Assembly: GCA_029007035.1 (NCBI GenBank)
Contig: JAQXHC010000015.1
Coordinates: 18,400 to 82,399, forward strand
Length of the DNA: 64,000 bases
Source of the DNA: Oscillospiraceae bacterium
GTDB lineage: Bacteria; Bacillota; Clostridia; Oscillospirales; Ruminococcaceae
Direction: 5' to 3'
The notes below the pieces were generated by a model. That model was not told the DNA's origin. It made no database searches and saw nothing but the letters and a program-made list of their open reading frames with translations. Shown here piece by piece: positions 51,681 to 59,165 of this stretch. The position numbers and the translations under genes were made by a program. Position 1 is the stretch's first letter; each line of letters opens with the position of its first letter.

Positions 51681-52631
51681 TTATTTAGTATTGTGAATAT
51701 CCCACCTGAATGAAAGCAGCTTCGATGCTTTTGTATTGTCGAGCATATTGTTATTCTCGATAGTCGTCATGTCAAGATAACGATAATTTGTCTTTTCGTC
51801 CTTGCCTCCGAACTTTTTGAGCAGCTTGGATATTGCATTGGCTGAATTTTTCTGAACAACAGGTCCGAGCCGGTGATTTTCTCTCATGAAGTTAATAATA
51901 TCTGCCGCTGTGATCAAAAGCTTGTCGCTGACGTTATAAACGCCGGCATAAGTCATATTATCGGCATTCTTGACAAAGCAGAGAATAAAATCAACGAGAT
52001 TATGTACACAGCAGAACTGGAATCCATATTGTCCCTTGCCGTAAACAAATTTCGTACCGTCTTTAGGGTCGGTAATCTTAGCCATAAGATTATCGGTAAA
52101 ATTCATCGTATAGACAGGTGAAAATCTTAAGATACAGCACATAACCTTTTTATTATGTCCCAGTTCGCCAACGAGAGCCTTTTCAGAATCGAGCTTCATA
52201 ACTGCATAGTTAGTTTTCGGCTTCAGATCGTTATCCTCACGGATAGGCTCACGGGAATCGGGAAAATCATAAACCTGATCAGTGCTGAGCATAATGATCT
52301 TCTCAACCTCTGCGTTCATTGCATAGCGATAGATAAATTTGTCGCAAAGCTTGCAGTCTTTCATCTCCTTGTCGGTAACAATCGGACCGAGGTCGTTGTC
52401 AACAGTACACGCGGCATGAATAAGAACGTCTATTTTATTATTATCAAAAATTTCGGCATATGTATTTTTATCAGTAGGATCTGCCTGGATAAACGAGTAA
52501 TTAAGTTTTCCGGTGTTATAATTTCCTTCGGTTGCATCGACGGCAATGACTGTATTGCCTTTTTTAAGCAGACCGGAGCAAATATGCTGTCCAATCAGAC
52601 CACAGCCGCCGGTTACAAGAACTGTTGCCAT
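51681..52631 (-). CDS. NAD-dependent epimerase/dehydratase family protein
   Basis: 316 residues. Rossmann motif VTGGCGLIGQHICSGL at the N-terminus, the active-site YxxxK in NYAVMKLDSEKAL, and an SDQ/STD segment (LSTDQVYD). An extended SDR probably acting on a nucleotide-sugar, but the substrate is not visible. Start ATG 52631 with AGGAGG upstream. No sugar-biosynthesis genes are adjacent; the upstream gene is a solute-binding lipoprotein in its own unit. Confidence 0.85.
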   Translation of the reverse strand: MATVLVTGGCGLIGQHICSGLLKKGNTVIAVDATEGNYNTGKLNYSFIQADPTDKNTYAEIFDNNKIDVLIHAACTVDNDLGPIVTDKEMKDCKLCDKFIYRYAMNAEVEKIIMLSTDQVYDFPDSREPIREDNDLKPKTNYAVMKLDSEKALVGELGHNKKVMCCILRFSPVYTMNFTDNLMAKITDPKDGTKFVYGKGQYGFQFCCVHNLVDFILCFVKNADNMTYAGVYNVSDKLLITAADIINFMRENHRLGPVVQKNSANAISKLLKKFGGKDEKTNYRYLDMTTIENNNMLDNTKASKLLSFRWDIHNTK

Positions 52632-52705
52632 ATATAAATAGCCTCCTGTCAGTATAGCCTTACGAAATATTATACCATATTTCAAACCAAATTGCAATAG
52701 TAAAA

Positions 52706-52770
52706 CCAAAAACTGCTGTAATAAAAATACGGCAGTTTGAATTACTCCTCCTTTTGAAAGGAGGAGTAAT
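52706..52770 (-). terminator. Two tandem hairpins after the solute-binding protein gene
   Basis: ATTACTCCTCCTTT pairs with its complement at 52741–52770 (perfect 14 bp). A second stem, AAACTGCTGTA / TACGGCAGTTT (52710–52739, one mismatch), is followed on the minus strand by TTTTTGGTTTT. The second is the likelier terminator. Confidence 0.7.
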
Positions 52771-52815
52771 ACTGTTTTTCAGGGATATAGCATAATAGAA
52801 TTATGTGCATCGACG

Positions 52816-54219
52816 TTAGTTGCTTTTGCTGTTAACGTCCTCGAGATAGGTATCTACAGTTGCATTGATTGAATCAAATGTTTCGTTCCATGGAGCAATG
52901 CCTCTTGCCGCAGCTCTAAGCTGTTCATCAAGCAAGCTTCCACAGTCGCTTGAAACACCCGATGAAAAATCAATGAACGGATTCGCGTCCGCAAGAGACT
53001 GCATTTCGTTTTTCATATCGATCATTTCCTGACTCCAGCCATAGTCATCAACAAGCTGCTGGTCAGCAATAGCACGAAGCTCATCGTTGAGCAGTACACA
53101 TCTCTTACAGTTCAGATACTGAGCAACACCCTCGGGATTCTGACCGCCCTCAACAAAAACATACGAGTCCATTCCACATGGGATATAATATTCATCCGCA
53201 TCGGGATCCTTGGGCATTGGCACAAAGAACGCGTCCTCACCAAAAGTTTTCTTCCAGATGTCAGGAGTCGTATAGAACTGATAGAGACCGCAGGGATAGA
53301 ACAGTTCCTTGCCCTCACCTATGTATTCAGGTCTTGATGTCCAGCCAAAATCATCAACGCCTATAGCGACACAGCCTGTGGAATGAAGCTCATAAAGCCA
53401 GTTCTGAACACGTTCCATGCTCGAGGTACCGAGGTTATTCACAAGCTTTCCATCCTGCAGACCGATTGCGGGCACACCGGTAGTGTTCATAAGACCAAAC
53501 TCAAACCACCAGCCGTCAAGACCGTATCTCTGATTGTCTACATCAACGAAGCTCTGAAGCATACTTTCAAAAGCATCCCAATCCCACTTGCCTTTTTTGT
53601 AAAGCTCAGCAGGGTCGTCAAGTCCCGCTTCTGCGACAGTCTTTTTATTATAGATACAGGCGACGTTATCTCCGGTCATCTGAACAATGGTCATATAATG
53701 CTTTCCGTCCCACATTGCCGAATCATTGGCATCTTTAACGCCCGCCCACAGTTCGGAATTGAAGTCGATATAATCATCGGCAGGCGCAAACATACCGCTA
53801 ACTGCGCCCTTAGGGAACGCGTCCTTATCGCCGGAAGAGAAAAAATCTACTCCGTCTCCGCTGTTGATAGCCTGAGCAAGCTTTTCATAGCGGTTGTCAA
53901 ATGTAACCTTAATCCATTCAACCTCGCCATTGTAGCACTGCTGGAACACAGCAAGCTCAGTGGGTACATTTTTTCCTGTATTATCAGGATTAATGTCCCA
54001 TGTAGCCATCCACTTAATGGTATTTTTGTTGTCATCAGTCTTTTCAATCTTATTCGTCAGACGCTCATCATTCTGAGCAATATTGTCAATCTGCTCTCTT
54101 ACGGCAGCGTCAAGGTCTTTTTTCGGCTTAGCTTCTTCCTTTTTTTCGCCGCAGGCTGTGCAGGAGAGGGTTCCCGCAGTGATAAGCAGAGCTGAAATAA
54201 AGATTTTGATTTTTTTCAT
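52816..54219 (-). CDS. Extracellular solute-binding lipoprotein (sugar ABC type)
   Basis: 467 residues. Signal peptide with lipobox (LSCTACGEK), then the type I solute-binding fold: WMATWDINPDNTGKNVPTELAVFQQ, GDGVDFFSSGDKDAFPKG, YNKKTVAEAGLDDPAELYKKGKWDWDAF, GLYQFYTTPDIWKKTFGEDAFF. It would capture an oligosaccharide outside the membrane. Its permease and ATPase genes are not adjacent, so it is an orphan that must borrow a transporter or act as a sensor. GGGAG precedes the ATG at 54219, and it has its own promoter. Confidence 0.86.
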   Translation of the reverse strand: MKKIKIFISALLITAGTLSCTACGEKKEEAKPKKDLDAAVREQIDNIAQNDERLTNKIEKTDDNKNTIKWMATWDINPDNTGKNVPTELAVFQQCYNGEVEWIKVTFDNRYEKLAQAINSGDGVDFFSSGDKDAFPKGAVSGMFAPADDYIDFNSELWAGVKDANDSAMWDGKHYMTIVQMTGDNVACIYNKKTVAEAGLDDPAELYKKGKWDWDAFESMLQSFVDVDNQRYGLDGWWFEFGLMNTTGVPAIGLQDGKLVNNLGTSSMERVQNWLYELHSTGCVAIGVDDFGWTSRPEYIGEGKELFYPCGLYQFYTTPDIWKKTFGEDAFFVPMPKDPDADEYYIPCGMDSYVFVEGGQNPEGVAQYLNCKRCVLLNDELRAIADQQLVDDYGWSQEMIDMKNEMQSLADANPFIDFSSGVSSDCGSLLDEQLRAAARGIAPWNETFDSINATVDTYLEDVNSKSN

Positions 54220-54273
54220 AATTTTAAACTCCCTTTATACCTCATTACAGTTGCGAATTCTCGCTTTTTTAAT

Positions 54274-54303
54274 ATTATAACATTTTGTTACTATATCTGT
54301 CAA
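54274..54303 (-). promoter_or_regulatory. Promoter of the solute-binding protein gene
   Basis: Minus strand TTGACA (54303–54298), 18-nt spacer, TATAAT (54279–54274). Confidence 0.7.
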
Positions 54304-54390
54304 TGTCCATTTTACATAGAATTTTATGGAATTTATAGTCATTATGCCGCATATAAGAAACTTTTCTGTGAATAAGTTAGCATTATTAAA

Positions 54391-54425
54391 AAGCCGTGCA
54401 AAACCGTTATGATTCTGTACGGCAA
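54391..54425 (-). terminator. Terminator after the metF operon
   Basis: GCCGTGCA and TGTACGGC (one mismatch) around a long loop, followed on the minus strand by TTTTTAAT, just after the MetH-activation-like gene. Confidence 0.6.
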
Positions 54426-54428
54426 AGA

Positions 54429-55097
54429 CTATTTATTTTTTCCGCAGCCGCCAAGCCTTGATAAGCCGCATCTGCCGCGCATACTGCAAATTTCGCAGCC
54501 GCGCTTTCCCCGTTCGCGTGAAGTTTCGGATACACCTATAATTGCCGTAACCGATTTGGACGGCACAAGCATTCCGGAACCGTTGACAGTCAATCCGATT
54601 CGGCGCTGAGCGTTAAGGAAATTCAATATATCCGGCTGCAAATCAATTGGCAAATCGCCATATCCGGGACTGAAGCGCCATGTTCTGAAGCTGTTGTCAT
54701 CGGCAAATATTTCTTCCTCAGCCCGGTTGCAGACCTGCTCAATCGCCGCACTGCAAAGGCAATCCATTGCAAGACCTTCCGACGCCGATACAGAGGACGA
54801 TCTTCTTATTAGTTTATCCGCTTCCGCAGTCAGAGTGGCTCCGAGTACTACAGCCGTGGAACACCCTTCAAGATGCCTGCGAATATCCTCGCCTGTAAGA
54901 GGCACATCCAATCCATCAAGCTGAACTCCGTTTTCCGAAAGACTTACAGCAGCGCTTCGGTAAACATATTTCGGATTGACCGAATTGATAAGAAGATTCT
55001 CACACTGTTCAAGAATCGCTGATATCTGAGGATCGGGAGCACCCTTTATCCCCATGTACCGCGCCGCTTCGAGCCTGTCAATGGGATCGAGACGCAT
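54429..55097 (-). CDS. MetH activation-domain-like protein
   Basis: 222 residues. It matches the vitamin B12-dependent methionine synthase activation domain as a free protein: RYMGIKGAPDPQISAILEQCE, LGATLTAEADKLI, and the hallmark FRTWRFSPGYGDLPIDLQ. In anaerobes with a short MetH this separate protein is thought to reactivate oxidised cobalamin. A cysteine-rich tail (RGCEICSMRGRCG) may bind metal. ATG 55097 overlaps the metF stop (TGATG), tying it to methionine synthesis. metH itself is elsewhere. Confidence 0.88.
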   Translation of the reverse strand: MRLDPIDRLEAARYMGIKGAPDPQISAILEQCENLLINSVNPKYVYRSAAVSLSENGVQLDGLDVPLTGEDIRRHLEGCSTAVVLGATLTAEADKLIRRSSSVSASEGLAMDCLCSAAIEQVCNRAEEEIFADDNSFRTWRFSPGYGDLPIDLQPDILNFLNAQRRIGLTVNGSGMLVPSKSVTAIIGVSETSRERGKRGCEICSMRGRCGLSRLGGCGKNK

Positions 55098-55960
55098 CAG
55101 TCCGCACCTACAATTCCTGAAACTGCCTCGCTGATTCGCTTCGCAACGTAAGGCTTATTCATCGTATAAAGATGGATTCCGTCAACGCCATTGGCAGCGA
55201 GGTCAACAATCTGATCAACAGCATAGGCAATTCCGGCATCGCGCAGGGCGTCCGGATTATCACCGTATTTCTGCATAATGCGTACAAATTTTTTTGGCAG
55301 ACTTGCGCCGCAGGTCGTAACCATGCGCTCTATCTGTTTCTTATTAACGACAGGCATAATTCCTGCTTCTATCGGTACGTTGATACCTGCAATCGTCGCT
55401 TTTTCACGGAAATCATAAAATGAAGAATTATCAAAAAACAACTGAGAAATCAGGTGCTCTGCACCAGATTCAACCTTGATTTTCAGATTCTTTATATCCT
55501 CAACTGCATTTGCCGCGTCCGGATGAACTTCGGGATAGCACGCTCCCGCAATATCGTAATTACCTTTGGATCTGAGATATGTCACAAGATCACTCGCATG
55601 GCTGAAGTCAGTTTTCGGCGGTATATCCGGATTCACATCTCCGCGCAGCGCAAGAATATTCTCAATTCCGCGCGCATCAATTTCCGCAAGAGTCGAGTCG
55701 ATTTCTGACTTAGTATAATTGATACACGGCAAATGAATCATCGGAATTATGCCGTATTCCTTGATTTTTGAGGCAACGTCGCAGGCAAGGTGACCGTTTC
55801 CGCTGCCGCCTGCGCTGAAGGTTACGCTTATAAAATCGGGAGAAAGATTTTTCAGTTCCTCAAGTGTATTGTAGATTACATCGACGGGACTGTCGTTCTT
55901 CGGAGGAAAAACCTCAAACGAAAAAACCGTCTTTTTTTTGAAAAGCTCGGTGATTCTCAT
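55097..55960 (-). CDS. metF: 5,10-methylenetetrahydrofolate reductase
   Basis: 287 residues, standard length. FSFEVFPPKNDSPVDVIYNTLEEL with the catalytic Glu, DFISVTFSAGGSG, LALRGDVNPDIPP, SGAEHLISQLFFDNSSFYDF, IPIEAGIMPVVNKKQIERM. It reduces methylene-THF to methyl-THF, the methyl donor for methionine synthase. Start ATG 55960 with GGAGCG upstream. It lies 9 bp after ung and is coupled to the MetH-activation-like gene. Confidence 0.95.
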   Translation of the reverse strand: MRITELFKKKTVFSFEVFPPKNDSPVDVIYNTLEELKNLSPDFISVTFSAGGSGNGHLACDVASKIKEYGIIPMIHLPCINYTKSEIDSTLAEIDARGIENILALRGDVNPDIPPKTDFSHASDLVTYLRSKGNYDIAGACYPEVHPDAANAVEDIKNLKIKVESGAEHLISQLFFDNSSFYDFREKATIAGINVPIEAGIMPVVNKKQIERMVTTCGASLPKKFVRIMQKYGDNPDALRDAGIAYAVDQIVDLAANGVDGIHLYTMNKPYVAKRISEAVSGIVGAD

Positions 55961-55969
55961 AATACGCTC

Positions 55970-56641
55970 CTATTCTATCGACCAGTCAATTTCCTGCATC
56001 GAGTTGTTTCTTAAAAATTCGTTTGCCTTTGAAAAATGGCGGCAGCCGAAAAATCCGTTATACGCCGAAAGCGGACTGGGATGTGCGGCTTTAAGTACAA
56101 GATGCTGCGGATTGGTAATCAACGATGATTTTGACTTTGCATCGTTGCCCCAGAGCATGAAAACCATCGGCTTGTCGCGCTTGTTAAGCAGGCTGATCAC
56201 ATCACTTGTGAACTGCTCCCATCCGATTCCTCGGTGACTCCGTGCACAGTTTGCCCTGACCGTCAGAACAGAATTAAGAAGCAAAACTCCGTTTTTCGCC
56301 CATTTTGTCAGCTCACCGTGCTTGCCTGTGTTATCTGTTCCAACGTCATCCTTTATTTCTTTAAAGATATTTATCAGTGACGGCGGCGGTTCAATTCCCT
56401 TTCTGACAGAAAAACTGAGTCCGTGCGCCTGCCCTTCGCCGTGATAGGGATCCTGTCCCAGTATTACACACTTTACGTCGCTGTATGAGGTCAGCTTCAT
56501 TGCATTGAAAATGTCGTACATTCCCGGAAAAATTCGTCGGGTGCGATACTCATTTATTAGTATCTGCCGCAGCCGGAGATAATATTCCTTACTGAACTCG
56601 TCTTTAAGCAGTTCGTCCCATTCATTTTTGAATTCAACCAT
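55970..56641 (-). CDS. ung: Uracil-DNA glycosylase
   Basis: 223 residues. Family 1 UDG: catalytic GQDPYHGEGQAHGLSFSV, the LLLNSVLTVRANCARSH stretch and the DNA-contact HPSPLSAYNGFFGCRHFS. It removes uracil from DNA. The start at 56641 uses GAGAGGTG; a GTG at 56653 would overlap it. Sits between an unknown membrane protein and metF, same strand, gaps of 21 and 9 bp. Confidence 0.96.
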   Translation of the reverse strand: MVEFKNEWDELLKDEFSKEYYLRLRQILINEYRTRRIFPGMYDIFNAMKLTSYSDVKCVILGQDPYHGEGQAHGLSFSVRKGIEPPPSLINIFKEIKDDVGTDNTGKHGELTKWAKNGVLLLNSVLTVRANCARSHRGIGWEQFTSDVISLLNKRDKPMVFMLWGNDAKSKSSLITNPQHLVLKAAHPSPLSAYNGFFGCRHFSKANEFLRNNSMQEIDWSIE

Positions 56642-56662
56642 GACTAAACGCACCTCTCGCCG

Positions 56663-57178
56663 TCAGTTGTTATATACAACATCCTCATAGTACTTAAATT
56701 TTACGAGGGTATTCCGCTTGTATGTAAGTGACCCCTGCTGATTGAACGGAACACGTTCGTAGGCATCGCGAGAACATTCGATTTTAAGTGTTTTGCCTTT
56801 TCTCGTCACAAAAACAAGCTCATAATACTCGTCAATGAGTTTCTGCTGACCGGTACTTTCGATTACACGAAGACGATCGTCGCTTTTTCTTATAAGCGTA
56901 GCCATTTCAACGATTGGCTCAGATGTCTTTTTCTGTACATCACCGCCGGAACGCCGCTGTGAAGTATTCACATTTTCGCTGTAAAAGTTCTGATTTCCGT
57001 TCGGAGCGCCATTTCTGCTTCTTGGTGAGGGCTTTTCCTGTTCAACCGAGGTGTCCTCAAGAAAAATCGACATAAATTTCATAAAAAAGCTTTTTCTGCT
57101 GAATAAAATAATAATCAGTATCAATACAGCAGCAATTCCACCAAGAAGGATGAGTAAGTGCTTTAACTGTTCGTCCAT
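56663..57178 (-). CDS. DUF2500-like membrane-anchored protein
   Basis: 171 residues: one N-terminal helix (LKHLLILLGGIAAVLILIIILF), a polar linker of about 70, and a C-terminal beta domain (IVEMATLIRKSDDRL, YYELVFVTRKGKTLKIEC, FNQQGSLTYKRNTLVKF) that resembles DUF2500. Function unknown. GAAAGGGAA precedes the ATG at 57178. It is the first gene of the ung-metF operon, with its promoter at 57218–57246. Confidence 0.7.
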   Translation of the reverse strand: MDEQLKHLLILLGGIAAVLILIIILFSRKSFFMKFMSIFLEDTSVEQEKPSPRSRNGAPNGNQNFYSENVNTSQRRSGGDVQKKTSEPIVEMATLIRKSDDRLRVIESTGQQKLIDEYYELVFVTRKGKTLKIECSRDAYERVPFNQQGSLTYKRNTLVKFKYYEDVVYNN

Positions 57179-57217
57179 TTGTTTGTTCCCTTTCTATTTA
57201 AAATTTTCTGCTATTTT

Positions 57218-57246
57218 ATTATATATTATTTTCAGTGATTTTGCAA
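57218..57246 (-). promoter_or_regulatory. Promoter of the DUF2500-like–ung–metF operon
   Basis: Minus strand TTGCAA (57246–57241), 17-nt spacer, TATAAT (57223–57218). Confidence 0.7.
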
Positions 57247-57253
57247 GATATAT

Positions 57254-57282
57254 TTGCAAATTTCATTAGTTTATGCTATAAT
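57254..57282 (+). promoter_or_regulatory. Promoter of the TtcA-like gene
   Basis: TTGCAA (57254–57259), 17-nt spacer, TATAAT (57277–57282), 41 nt before the start; divergent from the ung operon promoter. Confidence 0.7.
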
Positions 57283-57322
57283 ATCTAATATATCCACTTT
57301 ATTTTTGATTTGGAGAGATTAT

Positions 57323-58069
57323 ATGCAGAAAATTTTAGGTTATATGCGCAAGGCTATTCAGGAATTTGATCTGATTCATGACGGCGACCGTATCTGTGTC
57401 GGAGTTTCAGGCGGAAAAGACAGCGTTATTCTGTTGAACGGACTAATACTTTTGAAGCGATTTATCGGGATTGATTACTCACTTACCGCTGTTACTCTTG
57501 ATCCCGGATTTAACGGTGAAACAGGAGACTACTCTCCTATTGCTGAATTATGCGAAAGTTCGGGCATTGAATATCATGTTATACCTACTCAAATCGGAGA
57601 AATCGTTTTCAACGTCAGAAACGAAACAAATCCATGCAGCCTTTGTGCCAGAATGAGGAGAGGTGCACTTCATGATGCAACGCTCAAGTACGGATGCAAT
57701 AAAATCGCACTTGGACATAATTTCGATGATGCTGTTGAAACTTTTATGATGAATCTCTTTACTGAAGGACGAATCGGCTGCTTTTCACCGGTCTCATATC
57801 TTTCCCGCAAACAGATTCACTTAATCCGTCCGCTTGTTTTTGCTCCTGAACGTGAAATACGAAAGACTGCGCTTAAATGCGGACTGCCGATTATCAAGTC
57901 GAAGTGTCCTGCCGACGGACATACTAACAGACAGTCAATGAAAGAATTTCTCGCTGAAAAAGAAAAAGCCGATCACGGCTTCAAAGACAGGATTTTCGGT
58001 GCAATGCGCCGCTCAAATATTGACGGCTGGGGCGGTATAAACTATATTCCGCCTGAAAAAAAATACTAA
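57323..58069 (+). CDS. TtcA-like PP-loop tRNA thiolase
   Basis: 248 residues. PP-loop VGVSGGKDSVILLNGL, the CSLCARMRRGAL cysteine pair, ALGHNFDDAVETFMMNL and the later SKCPADGHTNRQS cysteine. This matches TtcA-type enzymes that add sulfur to cytidine 32 of tRNA using an iron-sulfur cluster. TTGGAGAG precedes ATG 57323; a longer frame begins upstream of the promoter and is not used. Other PP-loop functions (TtuA-like) are less likely. Confidence 0.87.
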   Translation: MQKILGYMRKAIQEFDLIHDGDRICVGVSGGKDSVILLNGLILLKRFIGIDYSLTAVTLDPGFNGETGDYSPIAELCESSGIEYHVIPTQIGEIVFNVRNETNPCSLCARMRRGALHDATLKYGCNKIALGHNFDDAVETFMMNLFTEGRIGCFSPVSYLSRKQIHLIRPLVFAPEREIRKTALKCGLPIIKSKCPADGHTNRQSMKEFLAEKEKADHGFKDRIFGAMRRSNIDGWGGINYIPPEKKY

Positions 58070-58099
58070 CGGGTTACTGCTCATTTTTTATGGATATAT

Positions 58100-58127
58100 A
58101 AAAAGCTCCTCGTGTGAGGAGCTTTTT
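58100..58127. terminator. Bidirectional terminator between the TtcA-like and ScaE-like genes
   Basis: AAAAAGCTCCTC / GAGGAGCTTTTT perfect 12-bp stem with a 4-nt loop. A/T tracts on both sides serve the two converging genes. Confidence 0.92.
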
Positions 58128-58152
58128 ATTATTTAGTAATGACTAATTTAAA

Positions 58153-59061
58153 TTAGTCTTCCTTCTTTCTGAGAACAAAAGCAGCACCAGCAGCTACAGC
58201 AAGACCTGCTACAGCAGCACCAACGCCTGCTACACCTGTGTGAGGAGCATCGTTCTTAGGAGCAGTTGTTGTAGGAGCAGCTGTTGTAGGAGCAGCTGTT
58301 GTAGCAGCTGTTGTAGGAGCAGCTGTTGCTTCGCCAACAACCTTGATAGCACCGCTTACGAGGTGTGTGAATGCATAAGCTTCCATTGCCTTATCCTTAG
58401 CCTGGTTTGTGAAGCAGTCATTCTCAACATATGTGAGGTTGAGTCCATACACATCGCCAGCCTTTGCATCAGCAGGAAGTGTGAAGTATACTGTGTACAT
58501 TGCACCATTTGTACCGTAGTCAGCAGTTGCACCTGATGTGAAGAATACACCCTTTGCAAGGTCAGCTTCGTTTTCCTTAACAAGCTTCTGCTCGAGGTCA
58601 GCTACAGCTTCGCCCTCTTCGTAGTTAACCTTACCATTGCTCTTTACGTCAAGAGTAAGCTTTTCATCATAGAAAAGGTGAATACCTGATGAAGCCCATG
58701 GAGTTGTACCGCTTACGCTGAGTGTAACAGCAACCTTCTTGCCTGCAGCTTCCTTTTCGTTAACTTCGATTGTAGGAACAGAAATAACAGGCTTGCCCTC
58801 TGAAGCAGCAATTTCAGCCTCTGTAAGAACAGTACCATCGATGAAGCGGTATGAACCGTCAGCCTGAGGTCCGATACCAACAGACTCTTCTTCAGTTGTC
58901 TCCTCTGCAGCTGTCTCTTCTGCAGTTGTTTCCTCTGCAGCGTTAGGATCTGTAGTAGACTCTTCACCCTCAGCAAAAGCAGGAACTGCAGCAATTGAAG
59001 CTGTAGCAACAGCAGTCATAGCGAGTGATGCAAAAATTCTCTTTAATGAATTCTTTCTCAT
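58153..59061 (-). CDS. scaE: ScaE-like cell-surface protein with single cohesin and sortase-like tail
   Basis: 302 residues. Signal peptide 1–30 (ending PAFA), a Thr/Glu-rich stretch (33–60), a cohesin-type module about 90–242 (VPTIEVNEKEAAGKKVAVTLSV, GIHLFYDEKLTLDV, AMYTVYFTLPADAKAGDVYGL), a Thr/Ala/Pro linker (245–268), then APHTG (272–276), a hydrophobic helix and RKKED. That tail has the layout of a sortase substrate with Ala in place of Leu in LPxTG. In R. flavefaciens, ScaE anchors the cellulosome by binding X-dockerins of ScaB and CttA. The start at 59061 has GAAAGG upstream. Last gene of the cluster. Confidence 0.85.
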   Translation of the reverse strand: MRKNSLKRIFASLAMTAVATASIAAVPAFAEGEESTTDPNAAEETTAEETAAEETTEEESVGIGPQADGSYRFIDGTVLTEAEIAASEGKPVISVPTIEVNEKEAAGKKVAVTLSVSGTTPWASSGIHLFYDEKLTLDVKSNGKVNYEEGEAVADLEQKLVKENEADLAKGVFFTSGATADYGTNGAMYTVYFTLPADAKAGDVYGLNLTYVENDCFTNQAKDKAMEAYAFTHLVSGAIKVVGEATAAPTTAATTAAPTTAAPTTTAPKNDAPHTGVAGVGAAVAGLAVAAGAAFVLRKKED

Positions 59062-59105
59062 TGTTAATTTTCCTTTCAAGTTTTATAGTTTTTAATTTAT
59101 GTTAT

Positions 59106-59131
59106 GCCGGCCGCCGGTGATGACAGCCGGC
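59106..59131 (-). promoter_or_regulatory. GC-rich hairpin between cttA and scaE
   Basis: GCCGGC repeated at 59106–59111 and 59126–59131 (self-complementary arms) without a T-tract. It may stabilise or attenuate cttA–scaE mRNA; no separate scaE promoter was found. Confidence 0.4.
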
Positions 59132-59165
59132 TTTAACATTGCATTTAGTCAGTTAATGACCTTAA

